Positions 18,978 through 27,528 of a DNA stretch of 64,000 nucleotides are shown here, piece by piece (positions within the stretch are counted from its first letter, which is position 1; every line of letters begins with the position of its first letter). The notes under the pieces were generated by a model, which was given only the letters and a program-made list of their open reading frames with translations, was not told the origin of the DNA and searched no databases. Position numbers and translations under genes: made by a program. The stretch comes from Asinibacterium sp. OR53 (GTDB taxonomy: Bacteria; Bacteroidota; Bacteroidia; Chitinophagales; Chitinophagaceae): positions 2,192,501 to 2,256,500 of the forward strand of contig NZ_KI911562.1 of the NCBI RefSeq assembly GCF_000515315.1, written 5' to 3'.

Positions 18978-19865
18978 TTAATGGCGAATGAGATCGATTT
19001 CCGTGACCAGGTAATTGGGGCATCCGCCTTTTTTGGTAGCAATGAGTGCGCCCATGGCGCAGGCAAAAGCCAGTGCGTCTTCAACAGCGGCTCCATTGAT
19101 GAGTTGATGGAGTAATCCGGCAAGGAATGCATCACCGCTGCCTACTGTATCGGCTACTTCAACAGTGTAGCCAGCATGTTGGTATAATTGACCCTCTTTG
19201 TAAAGCATAGCGCCTTCACTTCCCATGGTTACTACGATCATGGGTGTTTTGAATTTTTCGTATACGGCTTCAATGCGTTTGGCATGCGTAGGATAATGAC
19301 CCAGCCAGGAAGCCACCAGCTCCAGCTCGTGAATGTTCAGTTTGAATATGGTTGCTTCACTGATGAGGTATTCGATGGTAAACTGATCATAGTGTGGCGC
19401 ACGGAGATTGATATCGAGTACTTTGGTACGAGCCAGGTGCAACAATTTGAAAAGAGTGTCTCTTGATCGCAGGCTCCTTGCCGATAAACTGCCGTAAATA
19501 AAATAGTTGGCATTGACGGCCAGCTCAAGGTTTTCATGGTCAGCCACGATCTCATCCCAGGCAGCGGGCTTCACAATATCATAGACCACATCGGTTTGCT
19601 CGTTGGCGAGCACTCTCACTAAACCAGTTGCATAAGTTTTATCTAACTGCACATACTGCGTGCTGAGTCCTGCATTTTTCATCACTTCCACCAGGTCAGA
19701 TCCGTATTGATCGGAACCGATACGGGTGATGAGTGCGGGCGCCAGGCCCAGCTTTTGCAAGTGATAGGCTACATTCATGGGAGCCCCTCCGGGCTTGGCA
19801 CCCGACGGAAAAAGATCCCAAAGGATTTCGCCATAAGAGACGATGTTGTGTTTGTGTTGATTCAT
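18978..19865 (-). CDS. PfkB-family carbohydrate kinase (fructokinase)
   Basis: Phosphorylates fructose using ATP. The ribokinase fold shows NIVSYGEILWDLFPSGAKPGGAPMNVAYHLQKLGL (substrate site with GG and N) and the PfkB signature 2, VADTVGSGDAFLAGLLH, with the catalytic Asp in GSGDAF. 295 aa from ATG 19865; an in-frame start at 19883 adds six residues. It follows the MFS porter by 30 bases and precedes susC, so its substrate is most probably fructose released by the GH32. Confidence 0.88.
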   Translation of the reverse strand: MNQHKHNIVSYGEILWDLFPSGAKPGGAPMNVAYHLQKLGLAPALITRIGSDQYGSDLVEVMKNAGLSTQYVQLDKTYATGLVRVLANEQTDVVYDIVKPAAWDEIVADHENLELAVNANYFIYGSLSARSLRSRDTLFKLLHLARTKVLDINLRAPHYDQFTIEYLISEATIFKLNIHELELVASWLGHYPTHAKRIEAVYEKFKTPMIVVTMGSEGAMLYKEGQLYQHAGYTVEVADTVGSGDAFLAGLLHQLINGAAVEDALAFACAMGALIATKKGGCPNYLVTEIDLIRH

Positions 19866-19895
19866 ATAGCAGTCATTAAGCAATCATGGATGATT

Positions 19896-21227
19896 TTAGT
19901 GCAACACCAGGCTTCTTTCAATCTGTTCAAGCGATTTGCCCTTGGTTTCCGGCATGAACTTCCATACGAATACCAGTTGCACCAACATCATCACCGTGAA
20001 AAACAAAAATGTATGTCCGCCTCCGAGTTTCTCTGCCAGTACCGGGAAGGAAAAAGCGATCAATGCCGCCATGAACCAGTGTGTGAAGCTGCCCAGGGTC
20101 TGGCCTTTGGCCCGCACCTGGTTGGGAAATATCTCTGAAATAAATACCCATATCACAGCCCCCTGACTGAATGCGAAAAATGCGATGTATACGAGCAGGT
20201 AAACTACAATGCCTGGTCCGCTGAAATCCTGCAGGTAAAAAGATCTGGCTACGAGGCCCAGGGTGAAGATCAATCCTACAGACCCGATCAGCATCAGTTT
20301 TTTTCTGCCTATCCGGTCAATGAAATTGATGGCTACCAGCGTGAACAGAAAATTTACACCGCCGATACCTACAGTCGATAAAAGAGAAGAGCTGCGGCCT
20401 AAACCTGTCATTTCAAAAATGCGTGGCGCAAAATAAATAATAGCATTGATGCCCGATACCTGGTTGAATATGGCAAATGCCACCGCTAGAAAAATAGGGA
20501 ACTTGTTTTTCCTGGTGAACAATACCTCTCCGCCGCCACTGGCAGCTTCCTGCGCTGCATTAGCTTCGATACCGGCGAGTACCGTATCTGCATTTTGCGG
20601 ATTGATGATGGTAAGGATGTTCGCAGCTTCTTCTTTCCTGCCTTTGTGCAGCAATAGCCAACGCGGGCTTTCCGGTATCAAACGCAACAACAGCAGGAAA
20701 AGAAGCGAAGGCAGGGCCTGGATACCCAACATCCACCGCCAGGACAAGCCGCCGGTTTCGCCGATCAGGTAATTGGAAAAATAAGAGATGAGTATGCCCA
20801 GCACTACATTGAACTGGAACATGGCTACCATCCTGCCGCGCGACTCCGGGGGCGAGATTTCGGAAATATACACTGGTGCGGTTACAGAGGAAGCACCTAC
20901 TCCCCATCCGCCCAATAAACGGAATAATAAAAACAGGTACCAGTTGGTGGCAAAGGCCGTACCAAGAGAGGCAATAAGATAGGTAGTGGCAATGATCATC
21001 AGGGTTTTCTTTCTGCCCAGGTTGTCGCTGGGCATGCTGCCGGTGAGGGCTCCGATGATGGTGCCGATCAATGCAATGGAAATGGTTAGTCCATGTTGAA
21101 GAGAACTGAGGTGCCAATATTGCTGGATAGATTGCTCGGCACCGGAAATCACAGCCGTATCAAATCCGAATAAAAATCCACCCAGAGAAACAATGACACT
21201 CCAAAGAAGTACTTTTCGTTTGTTCAT
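19896..21227 (-). CDS. MFS sugar porter (probable fructose permease)
   Basis: Inner-membrane sugar:proton symporter of the sugar porter family with 12 membrane segments. Signatures seen: GFLFGFDTAVISGAEQSIQ (helix 1), DNLGRKKTLMI and DRIGRKKLMLIGS (the two loop 2-3 and 8-9 motifs), PESPRWLLLHKGR (PESPR), FAFSQGAVIWVFISEIFPNQVR, and PETKGKSLEQIE at the end. 443 aa from ATG 21227. First gene of the minus-strand fructan run, divergent from the HTCS regulator. Confidence 0.9.
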   Translation of the reverse strand: MNKRKVLLWSVIVSLGGFLFGFDTAVISGAEQSIQQYWHLSSLQHGLTISIALIGTIIGALTGSMPSDNLGRKKTLMIIATTYLIASLGTAFATNWYLFLLFRLLGGWGVGASSVTAPVYISEISPPESRGRMVAMFQFNVVLGILISYFSNYLIGETGGLSWRWMLGIQALPSLLFLLLLRLIPESPRWLLLHKGRKEEAANILTIINPQNADTVLAGIEANAAQEAASGGGEVLFTRKNKFPIFLAVAFAIFNQVSGINAIIYFAPRIFEMTGLGRSSSLLSTVGIGGVNFLFTLVAINFIDRIGRKKLMLIGSVGLIFTLGLVARSFYLQDFSGPGIVVYLLVYIAFFAFSQGAVIWVFISEIFPNQVRAKGQTLGSFTHWFMAALIAFSFPVLAEKLGGGHTFLFFTVMMLVQLVFVWKFMPETKGKSLEQIERSLVLH

Positions 21228-21245
21228 ATAGCAAGCTTTCGGGAT

Positions 21246-21253
21246 CAAACTTA
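21246..21253 (-). promoter_or_regulatory. -7 box of the fructan operon
   Basis: Minus strand reads TAAGTTTG (TAnnTTTG), 18 bases before the MFS start, giving a leader of about 13 bases. No clear TTG is seen about 20 bases upstream, as expected of an activator-dependent promoter. Confidence 0.5.
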
Positions 21254-21549
21254 GCTTTGGAGGGCGGGACTTTATTTTAGAAATTGTATCAAATAATTTT
21301 AGAAGAGCACTTTCATAGGAATATTTTTATATTATTGATAATCAACTATTTAATAAATTTTTGAAGCTTGCTTGCTTTTCTTTCTTATAATTTTGTTTCA
21401 ATAATTTTTAAAAATATTCCAATTTTAATAGACCAATCCTGCTTGAAAGGGTCGATAAGTGGTACTCGCCGGATGTTTTTCTATATTAATGAGGGGAATG
21501 CTTATTTCACCTTTCCAAGCAAACATTGTTCAACGATTGTGAGTATGCC
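21254..21549. other. Divergent intergenic region of the fructan locus
   Basis: About 300 bases of AT-rich DNA between the MFS porter and the HTCS gene, with no gene seen. It contains an 11-bp inverted repeat TTGATAATCAA at 21335-21345, a candidate regulator site, and a TTG-N17-TAATTTTG promoter at 21368-21395 reading toward the HTCS, which would leave a leader of about 150 bases. The HTCS AraC domain most likely binds somewhere here. Confidence 0.5.
21368..21395 (+). promoter_or_regulatory. Candidate promoter of the HTCS regulator gene
   Basis: TTG at 21368-21370, 17-base gap, TAATTTTG at 21388-21395, consistent with the Bacteroidota consensus. The start codon is about 150 bases downstream. 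Confidence 0.45.
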
Positions 21550-24303
21550 ATGAGAAAATACTATTTCATCCTTATTTTAACGACTATCGGGTTCCTGACG
21601 GGGTGCACCCGCGGTGGAAACAAAGACAACCAGTTCCGGATCGGTTTTTCGCAATGTGTGGGATCGGACCAGTGGAGGAAAAGCATGCTGTTAGGTATGC
21701 AGCGGGAACTAAGTTTTTCTCCGAATACCACACTATTATATAAAGATGCCGATAACAGCAGCGAAGTACAGATTGCCCAAATCAATGAATTATTGAAGGA
21801 AGGGATTGATCTGTTGATTGTAAGTCCCAATGAAGCCGCACCCCTTACACCGATCATTGAACAAGTATACACCCGCGGAATTCCCGTGATCGTGATCGAC
21901 CGCAAAACAAGCTCGCCACTTTATACGGCCTATATTGGCAGCGATAATTATGAAATAGGAAAGCGGGTAGGGCAATACACGGCCAATATGCTGCATGGCA
22001 AAGGCAATGTGATTGAAGTAACAGGGTTAGCGGGATCATCTCCGGCTATTGAAAGAGAAAAAGGATTTTATGAAGCTTTGAAAGGATATCCCGAAATCAG
22101 GATCATTGCTCATTTGCATGGCAACTGGCTGAAGGATAAAGCTTACCGGGAGTTGAGCAACCTTCCGAAAGAAGTAAGGGCATCTGCCGATGTGGTTTTT
22201 GCACACAATGATATGATGGCGCTGGGATCGTATGAATGTTTTAAGACAGCGGGTCAATTGAGCAGGGCGCATTTTATAGGTGTGGATGCTTTGCCGGCGA
22301 CAGGGTTACAATTTGTGTCGGATAGAATATTAAGTGCTTCTGCTTTATATGGCACGGGCGGACAGGAAGCCATTCAGACAGCCATGGCCATTTTGCGTCA
22401 TGAAGATTTTAAAAAAGAAAACATCCTGAAAACGGTGTTGATCGATTCCACGAATGTGGACCTGATGAAGCTGCAGAACGAAAAAGTCAACAGCCAACAA
22501 GCAGATATTGTACGACAGCAAAAGATGATCGACACGCAGCGAAGAATTTATCAGAACCAGAGTGTCACCCTGCTCATCATCCTTGCCAGCCTGATCATTG
22601 CGGTGATACTGGCGGCCGTTACCTTTTACTACCTGCGCGAAAATAAAAAGATCGCCAAACGGTTGCGGCAAAAAAACGAAGAGATCATCCGGCAACAACA
22701 GCAGCTGATTGAAATGTCCGATAAAGCGGAAGCGGCACATGACGCCAAACTGAAATTTTTTACCAATATCTCGCACGAGTTCAGGACACCGTTGACACTG
22801 ATATTGGCACCGCTGGAAGACCTGCTGAATAATCCCAAACTCAATTTTGTTACCCGCAACCACTTGAACCTGATCAGGAAGAATGTCATTCGTTTGTTGC
22901 GGCTGGTGAATCAATTGATGGATTTCAGAAAAATAGAGTTGGACAAACTGCAATTGAAAGCATCGGAAAACGATTTCATTGGTTTTGTTACCGATATCAT
23001 GGACGCTTTCAAAGACCTCGCAGCTAAACGGAATATTGATTTCCGGTTACTGACCAAAGAAAAGCAACTGCCTCTCTGGTTCGATGTTAACATGTTGGAC
23101 AAAGTGATCTTCAATCTTTTGTCCAATGCGTTTAAGTTTACCAGTGATGGCGGATATATACACCTGCACATTGCCCAACAAAACAATAGCCATCATGTTT
23201 TGCTCAGGATAGAAGACAACGGTGTTGGTATGAGCAAGGATACCGTGGATCACGCTTTTGAATTGTTTTATCAGGGTGAATATGAAAATTACAAGGGATC
23301 GGGTTTGGGGCTGGCTTTGTCGAAAGAGCTCATTGTATTGCACAGAGGTACTATACAGTTGTCAAGTGAAAAATGGAAGGGGAGCAGTTTTGAGATCAGG
23401 CTGCCGTTAGGCAATGCCCACCTGGAACCCCAGGAAATGGTGTCAACAGACGCAAATACCCAGGTGCCGTACAACGATGAAAAGATATATACCGAAGAAC
23501 TGCGCCTGGAATCAATGCCCTTACCCGAATCAACATCGGTTGAACAGGCAAAAGAGCATACCATTCTGATAGTAGAAGACCATGCCGACCTGCGGAATTT
23601 CATCACAGCCAAATTATCACCTGCTTATGAAATCATTGAAGCGGATAACAGCCAGACTGCTTTGCAGCAGGCGTTCGATACTATTCCCGACCTGATCATT
23701 TGCGATGTGGTGATCCCGGGTAAGGATGGCATCGCGTTGACGAATATCCTTAAATCGGATATCCGTACTTCGCATATTCCTGTAATCCTGCTGACAGCCA
23801 AAACGGGTGTGGAAGAACAGATAGAAGGCATGAAGAAGAAAGCGGACTGTTACATTACGAAACCTTTCAACGTGCAATACCTCGAAGAAACAGTGAGCAG
23901 TCTGATTGCCAACCGCTCTATGTTAAAAGAGCATTATACCGGCGAATTACCTGCTAACCTGAAAACGCAGGTGGTCAGCAAAGACGATAAAAAGTTTACA
24001 ACCGCATTCACCGCGCTGGTGGAAGCTAACCTGTCTAACGAACATTTTGATGTGGAAGAAATATGCAGGTCGATGGGCGTTTCCAGGGTGCAATTGTACA
24101 GGAAAGTCAAAGCATTACTGGATGTGAATGTAAATGAATACATCCTTCAGAAAAGATTGCAGAAAGCCAAATATCTTTTAAAACAGGAAACAGGGCCGAT
24201 AGGGGAAGTGGCGTATAAAGTTGGTTTCTCTTCTCCGGCATATTTTTCCACTGTATTTAAATCCCGGTTTGGTATCACACCCAAAGAATTCAGGGAGCGA
24301 TAG
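21550..24303 (+). CDS. Hybrid two-component system regulator with sugar-binding periplasmic sensor
   Basis: Sensor kinase and response regulator in one 917-aa chain. Order: lipobox-like signal (FLTGC, Cys about 19); periplasmic-binding-protein sensor (about 30-300; RIGFSQCVGSDQWRKSMLLG, PVIVIDRKTSS, FAHNDMMALG); membrane helix about 338-361; HisKA with ISHEFRTPLTL (His about 409); HATPase with NLLSNAFKFT and EDNGVGMS plus GSGLGLALSKEL; receiver with ICDVVIPGKDG (Asp about 719) and ITKPF; AraC-type HTH (about 820-917). Bacteroides BT1754, the fructose sensor of the fructan locus, has this design, so fructose sensing is inferred. The start at 21550 gives the signal peptide. Confidence 0.92.
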   Translation: MRKYYFILILTTIGFLTGCTRGGNKDNQFRIGFSQCVGSDQWRKSMLLGMQRELSFSPNTTLLYKDADNSSEVQIAQINELLKEGIDLLIVSPNEAAPLTPIIEQVYTRGIPVIVIDRKTSSPLYTAYIGSDNYEIGKRVGQYTANMLHGKGNVIEVTGLAGSSPAIEREKGFYEALKGYPEIRIIAHLHGNWLKDKAYRELSNLPKEVRASADVVFAHNDMMALGSYECFKTAGQLSRAHFIGVDALPATGLQFVSDRILSASALYGTGGQEAIQTAMAILRHEDFKKENILKTVLIDSTNVDLMKLQNEKVNSQQADIVRQQKMIDTQRRIYQNQSVTLLIILASLIIAVILAAVTFYYLRENKKIAKRLRQKNEEIIRQQQQLIEMSDKAEAAHDAKLKFFTNISHEFRTPLTLILAPLEDLLNNPKLNFVTRNHLNLIRKNVIRLLRLVNQLMDFRKIELDKLQLKASENDFIGFVTDIMDAFKDLAAKRNIDFRLLTKEKQLPLWFDVNMLDKVIFNLLSNAFKFTSDGGYIHLHIAQQNNSHHVLLRIEDNGVGMSKDTVDHAFELFYQGEYENYKGSGLGLALSKELIVLHRGTIQLSSEKWKGSSFEIRLPLGNAHLEPQEMVSTDANTQVPYNDEKIYTEELRLESMPLPESTSVEQAKEHTILIVEDHADLRNFITAKLSPAYEIIEADNSQTALQQAFDTIPDLIICDVVIPGKDGIALTNILKSDIRTSHIPVILLTAKTGVEEQIEGMKKKADCYITKPFNVQYLEETVSSLIANRSMLKEHYTGELPANLKTQVVSKDDKKFTTAFTALVEANLSNEHFDVEEICRSMGVSRVQLYRKVKALLDVNVNEYILQKRLQKAKYLLKQETGPIGEVAYKVGFSSPAYFSTVFKSRFGITPKEFRER

Positions 24304-24304
24304 T

Positions 24305-25867
24305 TCAGAAAGGCAGGCGGAATTTGGTATAGAGCAGATCACCCTTGCCTTCATACAGTATTCCTATTGCACCATCGCCCGTATATACCAGTGAAGAATA
24401 CCCGAAGAAAGGCCGCTCATCTACCAATATATTGTATTGCGGTAACCATGTTTTGCCTTCATCGAAACTGAACTGGATAGTGAGGTTCCTCCGGCCTTTC
24501 TGCACATGTGGGTTTGAAAAAGCCAGTATTTTTTTTCCATGATACATGAAAGAGATCATGCTGCCCATGCAGATAGGATCAATCAGTTGTTTTTTACCCT
24601 CTTCTTGATCCTGCCAGTGCTGTCCGAGGTCACTGCTGCGATAAAGACTCCTGTAACCACCACGGTTATCCCGCATATTCAATAAAAGACTGCCATCAGT
24701 AGTTTCAATGACTGCAGCTTCTGTAGTATTAGGCAGCACACCTTTTCCTATTTGCCATGTGTAGCCGCTGTCTTTGCTATACGCGATGGTACTGTATACC
24801 ATGCCTGTTGCATCTTTGAACTGTGCGGGGAATACCAGTGTACCGTTTTTCAGACAGATGCCATTACCCGGGCCCTGGAATGCCAGGCGCCATTCGGGGT
24901 TCTTCACCTGGGTAGTGATATTATAGAGGGCTGACCACGTGCTGCCATCGTCTTTACTGGAACTGAGTACCCATTGTCCGCTTTGATCGGGGCTCCATCC
25001 GGGACCTGAATGATGAAAAGCGTGGTCTCCTTTACTCCACAAGGCGGCCACCCACAGGGTATTCGTTTTGTTGTCAAATAAGACACAAGGATCGCCAATG
25101 CCATTGGTGGTATCCTGTAATTTTTCACGGTGCATAATGATCTGCATCTTACTCCAGGTGCTGCCCTGATCGTCGCTGTAAGACATGCCGATATCTATAT
25201 TTCCCGGAAGGTCCCATGGCGAACTATAGCGAACATCGTAAACGGAAACAAGCCTTCCCGATGCGGTCATGACAATGCCGGGTATCCGGTAAGTGTGTAC
25301 GCCGTCCTGCCCTTTGTTTCGGACGATTTTTCCAACGGGTAAACGATGAAGCGGGCTACAGTTTTCATTGAGACTGATTCCGGTATCGGCATCTGCAAAC
25401 TTCACACGGGAAAAACGTGCGCCGATACTGTCTCCCGCAACGACATGCGCTTGAGGGCCTATGCCAATGACCAGGCTCACTGAATCGTTTTCGGTGTACA
25501 AAGTGGGTAGCTTGAAACGTACAATCAAATCGTTTTCCCTGATCCGGCTGCTGTCGAGCAATACAAGAGAATCACAACTGTTGTAACGGCTGTAAAGAAA
25601 AACACTGTTGATGCTGCCGGCTGATTTTTTATCGAAAGAGCAATAAATACTATCCATGAAATCAGCCCGCCTGTATCTCATTTCCAATAACGGATCACTT
25701 TTTCTGTCCGCAAAAACCGGGTGGTCACCCAAGACCACCCTTAACATCGATACACTGGTATCGCGGGTTTTTACGGAACTGGAATTGCACGTTGAAGCCG
25801 TTGCCATGAAACGGATGGTGGTGCAAAACAATGACAGGAAAATGAGGTTCAGGCGGACTGCTTTCAT
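24305..25867 (-). CDS. Exo-alpha-sialidase (GH33)
   Basis: Cleaves terminal sialic acids from glycoconjugates. The six-bladed propeller is marked by the catalytic-arginine motif YRIPGIV (RIP at about 194-196) and five Asp-boxes of type SxDxGxTW: SDDQGSTW, SKDDGSTW, SKDSGYTW, SSDLGQHW and SFDEGKTW. An N-terminal domain (about 30-165) resembles the sialidase-associated beta-sandwich. Signal peptide at the N-terminus. 520 aa. It follows SusD by 18 bases on the minus strand and ends 1 base from the convergent HTCS stop. Confidence 0.88.
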   Translation of the reverse strand: MKAVRLNLIFLSLFCTTIRFMATASTCNSSSVKTRDTSVSMLRVVLGDHPVFADRKSDPLLEMRYRRADFMDSIYCSFDKKSAGSINSVFLYSRYNSCDSLVLLDSSRIRENDLIVRFKLPTLYTENDSVSLVIGIGPQAHVVAGDSIGARFSRVKFADADTGISLNENCSPLHRLPVGKIVRNKGQDGVHTYRIPGIVMTASGRLVSVYDVRYSSPWDLPGNIDIGMSYSDDQGSTWSKMQIIMHREKLQDTTNGIGDPCVLFDNKTNTLWVAALWSKGDHAFHHSGPGWSPDQSGQWVLSSSKDDGSTWSALYNITTQVKNPEWRLAFQGPGNGICLKNGTLVFPAQFKDATGMVYSTIAYSKDSGYTWQIGKGVLPNTTEAAVIETTDGSLLLNMRDNRGGYRSLYRSSDLGQHWQDQEEGKKQLIDPICMGSMISFMYHGKKILAFSNPHVQKGRRNLTIQFSFDEGKTWLPQYNILVDERPFFGYSSLVYTGDGAIGILYEGKGDLLYTKFRLPF

Positions 25868-25885
25868 AATGAATAATAGACGGCT

Positions 25886-27508
25886 TTACCAGCCGGGGTT
25901 GTTGATCATGTATTTGTTGGCTTGCAATTCATTGGCGGGGATGGGCATCCACTCGTCTTTTCCTTTTTTGAAGGGAGTATATGAACTGTACTTTTTGAAA
26001 TTGGGATCGCTGTTTTCCAGGGCTGCGAATCTTGCTGCAAGTTTTCCCCAACGTAGCAAATCATAAAAACGATGCCCTTCATTGCTGAGTTCCAATATGC
26101 GTTCCTGTTCAATCGTATTCATATCAGGAGTAGCGGTTATAGGAGGCATGTTCACAGAAGGTCGCTGCCTGACCTGGTTGATGGCAGCTAGGGGACTAAT
26201 ACCGCCGCCGGGTGTTGCACCTCCCTGGATAACGGCTTCGGCATACATGAGGAGTACATCGGCATAGCGGATGTAACGATAGTTGACAGCATTGGCCCGT
26301 GTAGAAGCGTTGAACTGCGTTTGGGTAAGGGAAAAATCAATGCCTTTTTTATTGGCAGCAGTATAGTTAGGAGCATATTTTGTGATCAATGCCGCAGGTT
26401 GCGACTGGCCTGCAAAACCTGTAACACCCTGTCCCGGGCGTTTCTGAACCGATTGATCGTCGAATATCAATGTACTGAATACCCTGGGATCAATATTCCC
26501 GCTTGCATCTACCGATTGCTTGAAAGCATCCAGCACCCAGTTGTGCACAATGGCTTCATTCGCGCCGTTAAAAGCGCCGCAGGGCGCAATACCCCTGCCA
26601 TCGAACCATACACCCGAACTGGAAGTACCGGGGTTGAAATTGGTATTGACCAGGTCGGCCTTGTATTGAAGTTCAAATAAAGATTCGTCATTGTTACTGT
26701 TCACTGCATCAAAATTGTCACCGTAATTGCTCACCAAACGATAGGCGCCATATTTACCCGTAATGATGTCGTTGAATTCACCGGCAGCCTGGGCGTAATA
26801 CTGGTTTTGATTTTCGATGCCCGCCCTGTAAAGGAATACTTTACCCAAAAGTGCAGAGGCAGATCCGGCTGTTACTCTTCCTGTGTTGGAGCCTGTCCAG
26901 TATCCTTTAGATGGCAATAATGACTTGGCAATTTGCAGGTCGGCAATAACAGAATCCCAAACCACGGCAGGGGGGGATTGGGGTTTCAGGTAATCAGCCG
27001 CGGTTTTGGGAGTTGCTGTATATAATTTGATATTGCGATAACTCATCAACAGAAAGAAATGGCAGAAGGCCCTCAGGCAATGCGCTTCGCCCAGGTAAGC
27101 ATTTTTCAGTTTTGCATCGGAAAAATTGATGGAAGGCACTTTCTCCAATACATCATTGGCTGCATACAATGCTGCATACGTGAACTGCCAGGGTTCCTGG
27201 CTGGTATAAAACGTACCGTCTACAGTATGCTGACCGATTTTGCCATAATCAGCGCCGGTGGACATTTCATCACCTCTTAACAACCCTGCCCGCTGCCCCT
27301 CCAGTGCGTAACTGCGCGGTGTAGTAATGTAACCGTAAATTCCCAAGACGGCAAGGTTAGCGTCCTGTGGTGTTTTATAAAAAGAAGCAACGGATAATTG
27401 TGTAGGATTGATGGAATAATCATTCAACTGTTTTTTGCAGGCCACAAAAGGCAGGCTGCAACAGGTCAGCAGCAACAGTGAAAGTGAATATGAACTATTT
27501 TTCATCAT
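25886..27508 (-). CDS. SusD/RagB-family lipoprotein (sialidase locus)
   Basis: Glycan-binding surface lipoprotein pairing with the adjacent SusC. The signal ends LTCCSLPFVACKKQLNDY, with the probable lipid Cys in FVAC (about 24). SusD features: LGEAHCLRAFCHFFLLMSYRNIKLY, IRYADVLLMYAEAVIQGG, ISPLAAINQVRQRPSV, LELSNEGHRFYDLLRWGKL, EWMPIPANEL and a final NPGW. 540 aa, 20 bases after SusC. The substrate is inferred as a sialylated glycan from the sialidase next to it. Confidence 0.9.
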   Translation of the reverse strand: MMKNSSYSLSLLLLTCCSLPFVACKKQLNDYSINPTQLSVASFYKTPQDANLAVLGIYGYITTPRSYALEGQRAGLLRGDEMSTGADYGKIGQHTVDGTFYTSQEPWQFTYAALYAANDVLEKVPSINFSDAKLKNAYLGEAHCLRAFCHFFLLMSYRNIKLYTATPKTAADYLKPQSPPAVVWDSVIADLQIAKSLLPSKGYWTGSNTGRVTAGSASALLGKVFLYRAGIENQNQYYAQAAGEFNDIITGKYGAYRLVSNYGDNFDAVNSNNDESLFELQYKADLVNTNFNPGTSSSGVWFDGRGIAPCGAFNGANEAIVHNWVLDAFKQSVDASGNIDPRVFSTLIFDDQSVQKRPGQGVTGFAGQSQPAALITKYAPNYTAANKKGIDFSLTQTQFNASTRANAVNYRYIRYADVLLMYAEAVIQGGATPGGGISPLAAINQVRQRPSVNMPPITATPDMNTIEQERILELSNEGHRFYDLLRWGKLAARFAALENSDPNFKKYSSYTPFKKGKDEWMPIPANELQANKYMINNPGW

Positions 27509-27528
27509 GATCGGTTTAAAGTTTTGAA

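Noticed and set aside
22345-22953. 202-aa open frame opposite the HTCS gene
   Set aside because: Shadow of the kinase region; no motif and unusual Gln/Phe composition.
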